Translations under genes and position numbers: made by a program
The notes under the pieces: generated by a model
Seen by the model: the letters and a program-made list of their open reading frames with translations, nothing else
Databases searched by the model: none
What the model was told of the DNA's origin: nothing
Shown: positions 33,888 through 45,300 of the stretch, one piece after another
How the letters are laid out: every line of letters begins with the position of its first letter
How positions within the stretch are numbered: position 1 is the stretch's first letter
Assembly (NCBI GenBank): GCA_033296885.1
Contig: MU863882.1
Coordinates: 124,001-188,000, forward strand
Length of the DNA: 64,000 nt
Direction: 5' to 3'
DNA from: Triangularia verruculosa
Lineage: Eukaryota > Ascomycota > Sordariomycetes > Sordariales > Podosporaceae

Positions 33888-35719
33888 ATGCACTTTTTTC
33901 TCAACCTCGCCTCTGCTCCTCATTCGAACCCTCAAGATGCATCCTCAAGCAATACTCGGTTATCCAGCCCTTTTTTTGCTTGCTCGCTCCCCATCCCGCG
34001 AACAGTTCAACCAAGACCAGACGAACGATGACCGATTTCTTTGATTCTTTCGGCTGCAATGCATATATGCTATTTGGGCGTCCGTTGCTTGAGTAACGGC
34101 CCTGTCAGACTCCGACCAAATGCGCCATGCTTGATCTTTTTGTCTTGGTGTGGACCGGGAAATAATGTTATCGACAAAGGAACGAACCGAGTGGGACGGG
34201 AGAGAACTGAGGCATAGGCGAAGGAAAGGAACAAGAAAGTGTGGTGCATTTAGTTTTGGCATGCGGGCAAGCAAAAAACGGCAGGCAGGTTCTCATTGGG
34301 CGTATTAATTGCGGCTTTGGTATCTAAATGAAAGGGTCTCGGGTTTTTTCTCTCCTGCCGAACTTTGATTTCAAATGGAGTTCATTCTGGTATGAGGGTC
34401 ACCACCGGGGAAAACTGGACTTGTGAGTGAGTGAGCGAGAGAGAGATAAAACGGCAACATGCTGCTTGATGAGTTCTTGTCTCGTTGTCGCGTGTTCGCG
34501 ATGGCTGTCAACGTAGCATCAAACAGGCTCCGTTTGTCATGATTCTGGATCTTTTGCCATGATTGTGCTGCTGACCGCTCACACTGGGAAGCATGTGAAC
34601 AAATGTCCTTGGATGTTTATGATGCCATCTCTCACTCGACGCCTCCACCTGGACTACCTAGGTAGTATACCACCTAATCGCCTGCCCTCCCCCCGCCCCC
34701 CCCCCCCCCCCCAGCTCCACGATCTGTTTCAGACATTACTTCCCACCCCTCCTCGTCAGCAACACCACCACCACCAACCCCCCTCCCGTGAGAGCTATAA
34801 TTACCTAGTTGTGTGTGTGCGTGTGTGTGTGAGCCAACGATACCGATTATTTACCCTCAGATTATAATAAACAACCCTGCCAGCCCTAGATCCTAATCAT
34901 CATATATACATATATATATACATACATACACACATACAAAGAAACTCTCTTACCGCAAAAGGTGAACTCGGTTACTTTTTTCTCACAAACACTCCACCAA
35001 ACATGGAGAGTGGGTTAAGTAGATAAACTCGAAACTAAATGCTGATGACGCACTCCCCGATCGCGTCACCCCTATTACTCACTCCGTTGCCAAAAATTAG
35101 CGCCACATCAGCCAAATTGTTCGAGTTTTTCACGACAAAGTTTTCCTCTCTCTCAAAAGCTGGTCTTTTCACAGCAGGATAAAGTTCATCTAGTTACTCT
35201 TGGTGGCCTCGATTTGGAAACACTTGAGGTGGTACGGCCAAAAGGTTCCGTGTCCGGACACTCAATGGAGCCATTCACAATGAATGCCACATGGAGAAGA
35301 AACGAACCCTTTGTGCCCTTGGGGACAAAGTAAAAGCGCCACACAGGGTTTCAAGCCACCAAAGTTTGTTTCACTGGCATTTCATCACCAAAACGAGAAA
35401 AAGTCTGCCACAGATATTGGGTATCATATCCGAGAGAACCATGTATTCATCAACCACTACTCTTTCCCCCACGCTCCAACCCTTCTGGCGACCATCAACC
35501 AGATATAGTCGGTGCAGTGGCTGTCTCGTATAAGGAAAAGCAGTCCAGAAACGCCAAAATCAATGCTAGTAGATAAACGAACCCAGGCCCAACGAATTAA
35601 CCAGACCCAGAATGGCATTCGCCACTGCCTACTAGAAACACAGTGGAGGGGCACCACAACTAGTGTCTCCCACCTTCGCTGCGGTCGCCGGCCGAAACAA
35701 CTATTTGCTCCATCAGGGC
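33888..35719. other. Convergent 1.8-kb region with homopolymer and dinucleotide repeats
   Basis: It sits between the eL39 and SKP1 stops. It contains a C17 run (34696-34712), a GT-rich run (34810-34831) and TA/CA tracts (about 34900-34938). No gene is supported. Confidence 0.55.
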
Positions 35720-36346
35720 TTAACGATCCTCAGCCCACTCGTTCTCTCGGCGAATCTGCTCCTCCTCCTCAGGAGTGAAATCATTCGTAATATTGAATGT
35801 TTTGCGGATCTCTTCAGGAGACTTGCCCTTAATCATGTTGGCGACGGTCTTGCAACCGACGTCAAGGAGCTGCTTGATGTCGAGGTAGTTCGCGGCCTAT
35901 TTCCATGTTAGCTCTCTGATAATTCACCCACACAACAGGCCACACGCACGAGGATGATTTCGAACAGCATCTCCTGGTCCACCTGCATAAACTTCTGGTC
36001 CCACTCATCAATATCGGTAGTCTTCTTTCGATTATCGTTATCGTCATCGGCGGACTGAGCGGCGTCATTCTTGTGGTGTTTGCACCACTCGATAACCTTG
36101 CGAAGTACTGGGGTGTTGACGTTCGGGATGGGGATAGGTTCGGCGAGGACAGCTTCCTCTCCAAGATCCTCAATCAAATTCTTGATGAGGACGGAGCGCT
36201 CAGCGACGATGCGCTCTATGATTGGGGGGTCAGCAAAAGAACAATGAAACAGCAGGGTGTTCCGATCAGTATCACTTACCAACCTCGATGCGAGCGCCCT
36301 CGTTGGACTCGAGCACGATCTTGGTGCTGGAAGAATCGGTAGTCAT
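35720..36346 (-). CDS. skp1: SKP1, SCF ubiquitin ligase adaptor
   Basis: Exons 36346-36280, 36215-35950 and 35896-35720 give 169 aa. Introns are GTAAGT..TAG and GTGCGT..TAG. SKP1 links cullin-1 to F-box proteins in SCF ligases and is also found at kinetochores in yeast. Visible words are KIVLESNEGARIEVERIVAE, IPIPNVNTPVLRKVIEWC, DEWDQKFMQVDQEMLFEIIL, AANYLDIKQLLDVGCKTVA and the C-terminal F-box-binding helix ending EENEW-type RRENEWAEDR. An acidic loop (ADDDNDN) lies between the BTB fold halves. It diverges from SMP3. Confidence 0.98.
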
Positions 36347-38035
36347 TTTGATTGCTGAAGGGACAGAGTTAGCAACAGTTGGTTGTCGAACCGACAAAGA
36401 CATGATGATGGAATCGTACAGGGTGTAAGAACTAAGGGTGGCCAAGATGTGTATGATGTATGGTTTAGAGTGATGTTGCAACCAGAGTCGGCGACTGGAG
36501 TTGGCGGGGTCTTAGATTGGGATGATGGACAATGATGCGAGAGATGAAAACAGGGACAAAGGCGGGAGAGGACGAATAAATACCTATTTCTGGGACTATG
36601 GTTTGCCGAGAGTTTGTGGCACAAACTAAAGCCTGATGGGGAGTGAATTGCGTGAAGGTGAATCCGAGAGTAAAACTGGGGAGGTAAGTGGAAGGTTGGT
36701 GACAGGCAGGAAGGTTAAGGGACGTTGGCGTTGGGTGCCTCTTTGTGGGGAAAAGTTGTCACGCACGGTCCACCAGGTGGCTCTTTATTCAGCCTTCTTG
36801 AAAGAAAGGCCGTTGATGCCTAGCTGCTCTGGTGGGTGGCGGGGAGGACTGGAACACTGCCTGCTGAAGAGCCAGGCGAAAACGGGAGGCTGCAGTCAGT
36901 ATGAAATTTCCAAAGTTGATTTTGAGGGTCGCTCCTGTATCTCTAATTATGCGTTTGCTCCTGTTGTTCACGTGTGATCCAAGACTTGCAGTTGCTGATA
37001 GTGAATCTTAAAACTGCTGGTGGGGTTATCTAACTACGGTCCACTTGCGCTCCGTCATCAGAATTCAGGGTTTGTAGGTTGCTCATGCCATGGCTTGAGG
37101 CATAAGTTTCATCATGAGATAGAACCTTGCTGAGGTGAACGGTGAGTACCGGGAACAGAGACATGATGTAGACGTAAGCTTGTGGCTCCTCAAACATCTA
37201 TTTATGTGAGTGATGTCGAACATTGCAACTGCTTTCAGTATTCAACAGGCTGGAAGTGGGCAGGAATGAACAAGCGTAGCCGGTCGCGTCGGGAGATGTG
37301 TGTGTAATAAGCTTCAGTGCAGAGGGCAAACGGAAATGGCATGGTGCGAAGTGGTGAAATCCGGCCTCTTGGGTGATGTTAGCGCTGGACTTGGTGTAAT
37401 GAGCAACATCTCACTAAGCCCATCGCTCAACCTTCAAGACAAAGCATGGTAGTTCTGCTGAAAGATCTTGCAACATTCAAAGAACATTGTGAATTTGATC
37501 TGAGAGCCCTCAAAGTGTTGAACGAGTCTCCCTGTCAGTTTCTCCAGTGTTCTCTCTGCGGGGTGTCCTGGCTGTCCCGCGCTAACATGCTCCAAGGCTG
37601 GAGGGAAAGCATCCAGAAGATCGCTGTCAGCCGTCCCCTGGTCATCCATGTGCCCTGTGCCCCTGAATGGGATTGGCGGACCCAAAAGCAGTCTGGCACT
37701 CCAGATGCCAAGCGCGTAGCCCAGCTTGACGGGCAGGGGTCCGAATAAACACCCTGTCTTTCGCATGATGGTCTCCCCTCCGAGCAGTGATTCTGGCTCC
37801 ATATCGTACCCATCCTTCCCATTCTCTTTTTATTTTGGTATATTTTTTAATGATCATGACCTTGCTCCCTCTTCCATTTAACCTCCAAGCCCCCCTCGTA
37901 CCCGGTGATGCCCGCCGATAGACAACATCTAAACTCGAACCTTTGCGCCTAACACCCCAAACCGGATGCTTCGGCTTTACGATAGCAGCAACCCCGTCTT
38001 CGCAGGCGCAAGAATAACAAGATCGCGAAACTAAT
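36347..38035. promoter_or_regulatory. 1.7-kb divergent intergenic region, SKP1 and SMP3
   Basis: It holds the promoters of both genes. Two overlapping frames on opposite strands near 37434-37802 have no family character. Nothing else is recognised. Confidence 0.45.
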
Positions 38036-39913
38036 ATGTGGCGGCGAACATATCTCTTTTTGGTTCTCGTCCGGCTCTGGTTTGCGCTATCACCGAGCTA
38101 CCTACATCCCGACGAGAACTTTCAGGGCCCGGAAGTTATCGCTGGTACGTCACAGACTTCTTTTTCTTTTGATTTTCTGGAGGAGAACCGCTGCGTCAGC
38201 CAGAGCCGTCACAGCGCACTTTGGACGCGGGATCGCAAAACGTGCGCGCGCGGGCTATCGCAACGAACTGGAACCTCCAGGAAACACAACGGTTGGACTA
38301 GTGTCAGATAGGGTTCTAACATGGCTACCCAACAGGGCAAATCTTCAAATATCCAGTCCGACACACCTGGGAGTTCACGAGCGAGAATCCGATCCGAAGC
38401 GTCTTCCCACTATGGCCTGTCTACGGGCTACCGATGCTGCTTTTGCGGTGGCTATGGATTGGAAACGGAAATGATGGCGAGATACCACCTATCGCGGTCT
38501 TTTGGACATTGCGGGTCCTGATGTTTGTGGTGGGGTTCGTTTTGGAGGATTGGGCAATCTACGAGCTGATCCGGTCGCATCGGCATAGACGACTTGCCGT
38601 TTTGTTGGTTGCGTCTTCCTACGTGACCTGGACGTACCAGACACACACCTTTTCGAACTCCATCGAGTCCCTGGTTGTGGCCTGGTGCCTGGTGCTCATT
38701 GAGCGTATCGTGGGGAGCCCAGTAAGATCACCCCCCGAGGAGTTGGCGCGGCGAGGGAGAGAGGATGCTAACCAGAGTGAACAGCAGGAGAGCACCGTTC
38801 TTGCGTCGACGGTTCTTGGGGTCGTTGCTGTTTTTGGCGTCTTTAATCGAATTACTTTCCCAGCGTTTTTATTGATACCCGGGCTCCGGCTCCTACCTTA
38901 TTACTTCAAAAAGTACAGTTCTCTGCTCCATGTTTGTTCAAGGACAGTCACTAACATTGGACAGCCCTCTCTCTTTCCTCGCGATCGTGGCAGCTGGACT
39001 CTTCACCACCGGCCTTGCCATCGCGCTCGACACAGCATTCTACACCCCTCACTCCATCACTTGGTCCGATCTTATTTACAGTCCAGTGCTGACCCCTCTC
39101 AACAACCTCATCTACAACCTCGACCCTGAGAACCTGGCGAAACACGGCCTCCACCCATGGTACCAGCACATCCTGGTCAACCTCCCGCAGCTCCTCGGCC
39201 CAGGAGCCCTCCTCCTTTTCACTCGCCCTCAACTCTCCCTCCGCCTCTACTCGGCCATCTCGGGCATTGTGGTACTGTCCATTTCGAAACATCAAGAAGC
39301 CCGCTTCCTCCTGCCTACGGTCCCACTTATTCTATCCTCAGTCCGCCTCCCCAAAAACGAGAAACTCGCGCGTGCGTGGACCGTCTCCTGGATCATCTTC
39401 AACTTCATCTTTGGCGCCTTAATGGGGACCTACCACCAAGGCGGAGTCATCCCCGCGCAGGTTTTCCTTTCGAAACAACCCGACGCTACCCAGGCGGTAT
39501 GGTGGAAGACATACTCACCCCCAATCTGGCTCTTGAACGGCAAAAACGAAGTGCTCACCACCAAGGACGTGATGGGCCTGGAGGGAAACAAACTGCTAGC
39601 ACAGCTAGGGGATCTAGCCACCTGTGACGCTCCATCAGACAGGAGGAATACCGAGTACCTCAAAGAAAAGAACGGGACATATTTAGTCGCACCATTGAGC
39701 GCGACATGGTTGGATGGGTACCTAGAGAACAAGGGGCATGATGGTCTCAGGTTTAGGGAGGTGTGGACGTACAGGAAGCATTTGAATTTGGATGACTTGG
39801 ATTTTGGGGATGATGGGGTCTGGAATACGTTGGAGAGGGTGGTGGGGAGGAGGGGCTTGGGGATCTGGAGGGTTACGAGGACTTGCGATAAGAAGGCGAG
39901 GAGGCGTTCTTGA
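38036..39913 (+). CDS. smp3: GPI mannosyltransferase 4
   Basis: Exons 38036-38144, 38336-38912 and 38965-39913 give 544 aa. The 191-bp first intron (GTACGT, TTCTAAC branch, CAG) and the 52-bp second (GTACAG..CAG) restore frame. This ER membrane enzyme of the GT22 family adds the fourth mannose to GPI precursors. The signature HPDE lies at residues 24-27 (SYLHPDENFQGPEVIAG), followed by HTWEFTSENPIRSVFPLW. Many hydrophobic segments follow; later words include GVFNRITFPAFLL, NLIYNLDPENLAKHGLHPWYQH and SISKHQEARFLLPTVPL, all typical of the family. Confidence 0.96.
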
Positions 39914-40356
39914 ACTGGTATATAGGGGAACTTGATGGTTTTTGGTATATACAAAGGGAGGATCCGTGATTTCTTTGTTGTTGTTGTTGTTGTTTATGAG
40001 ATGATATCAGATGTAATGAATATGTGAGATGGCCATTTGCCTACAGCTTTGAAGCTCGCGATGATCTTCGGCGCGCGAACAAGCACCCTGACGGTTCTTA
40101 GTGGGCGGCAAGGGGTTTCGCTGCTTGGCGCTGTGGAATGCTTTGCAGGAAGCTTGGGCCATGCTTGGGGGGGTGACCCCACATGTTGACGACTTCGTTG
40201 CCGAGAGGTTCCAGAATTTTGGAATTGATCGGACGAGAGCAGCTGCACGGACAATTGTTCACTCGGTGTCATCATCACCACCACCGAATCATAAAACTTG
40301 CACAACTTTCGCTTTCTACCATCGCTTTCCAAGTACTGGGATAATAAACCGTTATA
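39914..40356. other. Intergenic region between SMP3 and PET100
   Basis: The region has a GTT repeat (about 39976-39994) in the SMP3 3' flank and leads into the PET100 promoter. No gene is seen. Confidence 0.5.
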
Positions 40357-40711
40357 ATGGGTCTTAACCTCGAAGTCTTCAAGGTCAGTCCGTCCAGACA
40401 CCACCACCACCCCACCGTGAAATATCGAGATGAAGCAAAGGTGGGCTGACAAAGGAGGGAAACAGTTCGGCATGTACGTCATGTTTCCGATCGGAATCAT
40501 GTACTACTTCGGCACCAACCTCGACTCCCGCTTCGGGGTCCCCGACTTCTGGCCCAAGGCCGAGCACTCGAACAAGCTCCCGTTCGAGAGGGACGAGATC
40601 GACGCCGAGCTACAGAGGCTACGGGCGAAGAGATTGTATCTGAGGGATAAGAGGCTGGCTGAGCAGGGGCATCAGCAGCAGCAGCAGCCGCCTAGGGATC
40701 AGCAGGAGTAA
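40357..40711 (+). CDS. pet100: PET100, cytochrome c oxidase assembly factor
   Basis: Exons 40357-40383 and 40466-40711 (82-bp intron GTCAGT..CAG) give 90 aa. The join reads MGLNLEVFK-FGMYVMFPIGIMYYFGTNLDSRF, the signature of Pet100, then VPDFWPK. A single membrane segment (MYVMFPIGIMYYF) anchors it in the inner mitochondrial membrane, where it aids complex IV assembly. The C-terminus is charged and ends in a Gln-rich tail. Confidence 0.95.
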
Positions 40712-40960
40712 GGGGAATATCAAGGATGGGGCGAGGGTATGATATGTGTATGATTTTCAGTTGGTGATGGAAGGGGTACAGTACATTGCAACATTTCTCG
40801 GCGTTTTTGGGATTTCAAAAATCACACTCTCTCTGCTTTTCTTGGTTGGGGCAGGACTGGGCAGGAGGGAATGGGATTGTGTTGTTACAATTTTCTATGT
40901 AAAATACAGTCTATATACAACATGAGATGGGGGAGAGAGAGGAAAAAGGGAGATTATCAT

Positions 40961-41932
40961 CTAGGTACTCAAGCACTCCTCAATCTTCCCCCACTCGTCA
41001 TCGCTCATCTCCCCCCTCGTCACATTGCTATATATCGCCTGCACATCCCCATCCTCCCTCATCAACTCCAACATCTCGGCAAACTTCTCGTGCTGTATCC
41101 CGCTATCCAACCTCGCCTTGGTGTCCTCATTCGGCGTCCACACGATCCCCGCACTCAACGCCTTCAAGTCAAACTTGGTCCCTATCGTCTTGGCTACGTA
41201 CGCAGTGTCCGCCGGCTGCGTCCAGATCACAATGTTGCCATCGGCATCATTCTCGAGGTCTTCGGCACCGGCCTCAATGGCGTCGTCCATGATTTGATCG
41301 ACGCCGATGTCTCTGGAGGGGTCCTTCTCGAACACCACTCTGCCTAGCCGACTGAAGAAGAATTTGGAGGAGGAAGGAGCGCCCGAGATTTTCTTGACGC
41401 GGAGGTTGAGGTTTTGGAGACAGCGGAGCTTGGACTCGGTTTCGGCTTCGATGATCAAGGCGATGGATGGGGGGACGACGGCTTCGAAGGTGAGGGGCTC
41501 GAGGGTGGCGCCCGAGGTGGATTTGCCTTGGCCGCGGGCGAGGGCGGCTTCGAGTTTGTCCTTGGGGACGCCGGCTTTTTTGGAGGCGGAGAGAATGTTG
41601 GCGAGGTTGGGGTTGTAGGTTGGGTCGGGGCCGTATACTTTATTGGGAGAGAGAGAGTGAGACCGGGAGCGGAAGCGGTTTCAGGTGAGGTGATGATGGT
41701 AGTGGGACGCACATTTGGAAGAGACAGTTATCTGCTGGGTGTAGAAGAGGATGGTCTGCATTCTTTTGCGGTCGTTGATGGCTTTGTCATGGCGGATTTT
41801 GGACCACTTGTTGTGACCAGCGGTCAAGACGGGAGTGGTGGTGAGGGTGCGACAGGAGGCGCATGTGGAGGGGGAGGTTATGAATAGGGCGGGCCGGGTG
41901 AGGGGGGTGAGAGCTCGGAAGAGGGAGGCCAT
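40961..41932 (-). CDS. Mitochondrial YebC/TACO1-family translational regulator
   Basis: Exons 41932-41713 and 41637-40961 (75-bp intron GTGCGT..AAG) give 298 aa. The N-terminus (MASLFRALTPLTRPALF, Arg/Ser/Thr-rich) looks like a mitochondrial targeting sequence. The family core begins AGHNKWSKIRHDKAIND, then NPNLANILSASKKAGVPKD, LEAALARG and LTFEAVVPPSIALIIEAETE. Domain 3 includes KKISGAPSSSKFFFSRLGRVVFEKD. Known: human TACO1 activates translation of mitochondrial COX1 and bacterial YebC helps ribosomes through proline stretches. PET100 next door also serves complex IV, which may be chance. It diverges from LAA1. Confidence 0.95.
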
Positions 41933-42372
41933 TGTGATTGGGGAGGTGTGTGGAGTGGGAGGAGAGAAAGAATTAGAAAAGAGGGTATCTACAACAAATA
42001 TCCGAAAAGATGGACAGCTCTCACGACCCCCCAATTCCTCAATTTATGTCTGCGGCCAGTCTTCAAGGTGCTTCCACGATGAAGCTCCAAGCTCCAACCG
42101 GGGAACCGTTCTCGAAATCTTAGCGCGCTGCCTGCCGGGGCGGGAATGGTGGGGCAGCTTCCTTGGCCCCTCATGGAATTCTTGGGTTTCAATTGGCTTG
42201 CCCCTCTCCCACCGCCAGAGATCCACTACCGGGGGGTGTTGTGTGTGGTCACTGGGTTGCGCGCGCCCCTGACAACCCGAGACTGACCTGTCTCCTGTCC
42301 AAAAGTTGAGAACAGCTTCTCTTCTTTTAGTTTCTTCAAACACCCTTGCGACACATACACGATTTAATCCAA
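41933..42372. promoter_or_regulatory. Divergent promoter, TACO1-like and LAA1
   Basis: These 440 bp separate the two start codons. No TATA box or repeat stands out. Confidence 0.55.
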
Positions 42373-45300
42373 ATGGCCTCGACAGCGGCCACAGATGAGC
42401 CAACCCACGCAAATGGCGGCACACCCCGCGCTTCATCAGCAGCCGCCGCGAGCTCCAACCCTGAATTCGACGCCTCCAAGCTCCAGGGGCTGTCCTCCGA
42501 GCAGCAGGAACTTCTTGTCCTAAACTTCGTCGCCGCCCTCAGCAAACATGTGCTCGCACTCCCACCAGACGACTGTACCGCGCAGCAGGTGTATCTCAAG
42601 AAGGAAATTTTCAAGATAATAAACCTGGCTGCGCCGTCACCGAGCCGGGTCATACGTAACACGTTGGGGAAATGTCTGGCGCATATCTTTGGGCTGGGAG
42701 ATAGGAAGCTGCTGTTCGAGACGGTCAACGAGCTGGCGGGGATTATTTCGGGAGGGAAATCAAAGGTCGAGAGCGAGAACCGAACGAGACATGCGGCTGT
42801 GGTGTGCTTGGGTGATATCTATGGCGCGGCGGGAGACAGCGCGGTCGGGTTGCATCAGCTGGTGTGCTCAGCTCTGGTGAAGCTGTTGAAGGCATCTTCG
42901 AGTAATGCTGGGCTGCGCGCAGCTGTCTTCACGGCGCTTGGGAAGGTGGCTAGGATGTTGGGAGGTAGCCTGGACGAGAGCATCGCCAGGGATATCTGGA
43001 AGCAGTGTAGGAGTTATGCGACCAGTGACAAGGGATCGCTGGTTATCATGTCGGCCTGCCGGTGCATGCGCTCGCTCGTACAACACACGCCATACTTTCA
43101 GAACTCGACGGACTTCGACAAGCTACGGTCCTGCATTTTCAAGGTCTGGGACTCGCCATCGTCCCATGTGCGATCTGCTGCCGCCGAATGCTTTGCCGAA
43201 GCCCTTGTTTGTGGTTACTCGCCTGCGGCTGTCGGTGAGGCGCCCCTGGTGTTGTTAAAAAGGTCCAAGTCAAAGGCCGTGAAGAGGCAGTCGATGCAAC
43301 CGGGGGCCCTGCAGGATGATGATGATATCATCCCTTCCAGACCAAGTAGCCCTGCGCCAACAGGGAAGAAGTCTCAGGTCTTGGCGCTGTCCCTGATTGA
43401 TATGTTCAAGCTGTTGACGACAGAATACGTTCGCATGTCGACAAGTAACAAGGCTAGAGCAGCAATTGCGATATGTTATGGCAAAATGCTCCAGAAGTTG
43501 GGTGAAAAGACGGTGGAAACGAACTACATCAAGATCTTGGAGAACCTGACGACGGATGTTTTGGGCCACAGCAGCATCTTCAACTATCGATATCGGCTGT
43601 TGATTTCACGGCGGATGATCGAGGTGATTCTTCAAGATATTGTTGGCAAAAAGATTCTAGGTGAATCTGGGCAGATCAGTGCTGCCAAGTCCATCATCAA
43701 CAACATTCTCAAAAACTATCCCGAGGTGGTGAAGGAGAGACCAGAGCCAACCAAGCAGACGTTGATTGTCGCGTTGAGTGCCCTGGCGTCTCTGATCAAC
43801 ACCTTGGGCTCGGCATCTAATGCCTTTGCCGAGCCATGCCGCGATGGTCTTCTTCAAGTCTTGCAGCATCCCAGCTATACGGTTCAAGTATATGCCTCGG
43901 CATGCCTTAAGACCTTCGTGTTGGCATGTCCCCAACAACTCTTACACTGTCTCTCGGTGTGCATGAACAGTCTCGGTAGGGAGTTGGGACTCCTCGGCAC
44001 CGGGCGGAACTCACCTCGTCGCTGCATCGGTTTTGCCCATGGCCTTGCGGCTGGTCTCAGTGCCAGCCCCCAGCGGCCCCTATACGGGTCTGTTGACGTC
44101 AACAGCCGGGTATTGACCATGGCCACAAACCTTTTGAAGTCAAGTGGTACTTCTGAACTGCGGGTAGCAAGCACACAGATTCAAGTTGCTTGGACCCTCA
44201 TTGGTGGTCTGATGTCCCTCGGCCCCAACTTTGTCAAGATCCATCTCTCTCAACTGTTACTCTTGTGGAAGAACGCTTTGCCCAAGGTCCTGTCAAAGGA
44301 CAGCTCCGTTCACAGGAACTACCTCAACGCTTCTTTCCTCACACACGTCCGAGAATGTGCCCTCGGGTCCATTCTCGCTTTTCTCGAATTCAACAGCCGT
44401 CTTTTGACCGTTGATGTCTCGAAGCGGATCGCCACTATGCTTCAGAGCACCACCCAGTTCCTGAGGACACTCCCAGCAAAGAAGACGGCCGAGGACATCA
44501 GTGAGAGACTTTTCCCTTCTCTTCAGTTGCAGGATCTGGAGATTATGGTACAACGGAGGGTGCTGCAGTGCTACACCAAGCTGGTAAATATCAGTCCGGC
44601 AGGCGGTACTGAGGCTTTGCTGCAGTCCAACTTGCTCACCTTGGCCATCTCACTGTTTGCCGACCCAGACAACTACACCCCTAGCTCTCTCAGCGCGTCC
44701 ATCGCCAACTCTGCGGGGAACTTTGAGAGCATCTGGGACATTGGTGACAACTCTGGGTTTGGCGTCACTGGTGCTGTCAGGGGTTTTGACATCAGACCTC
44801 TTCCAGGCCAGCACGAGAACCCTGAAGATCGAACTTGGTCAGGACAGCAAGGGCCGGAAGACGAGATGCAGCGTCTGTTGCTTTCGCCCATCGTTGGAAC
44901 TCTTGAGCATGATGCCTCGCTGCTTTATATCGGCAGCCGAGAGAGCCCGTCGTTGCCGGATCCGGCTGCGACAGAGGTGGTCAACATGGCTATTCAGCTG
45001 TTTGCGTTTGTCTTCCCGCTCACGCCGAGTAAAGTCCAGGAGAGCGTGCTGGAGCAGGTGACTACTTTTATGGCGGCAGGAAGTCTGCAAAGGGACCCGG
45101 GGAGGAAGGCGGCGATAACGGTGAATGTGGCAACGAGTTTGCTGGAGGTGCTGAGGGTAGCGGTTAGGGAGACGAAGTCGCCTGGCGGAAATGTTACCGA
45201 TGCGGCGGTGGAAAAGCTGATACAGGAGTTGCTCAGGGATTTTGTCCTGGATCGGGATCAATACGTCCGGGCCATTGCTTATGAAGCGGTGGCGAGACTG

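Noticed and set aside
37434..37802. Overlapping frames on both strands near 37.4-37.8 kb
   Set aside because: No domain, no splice signals and equal quality on both strands.
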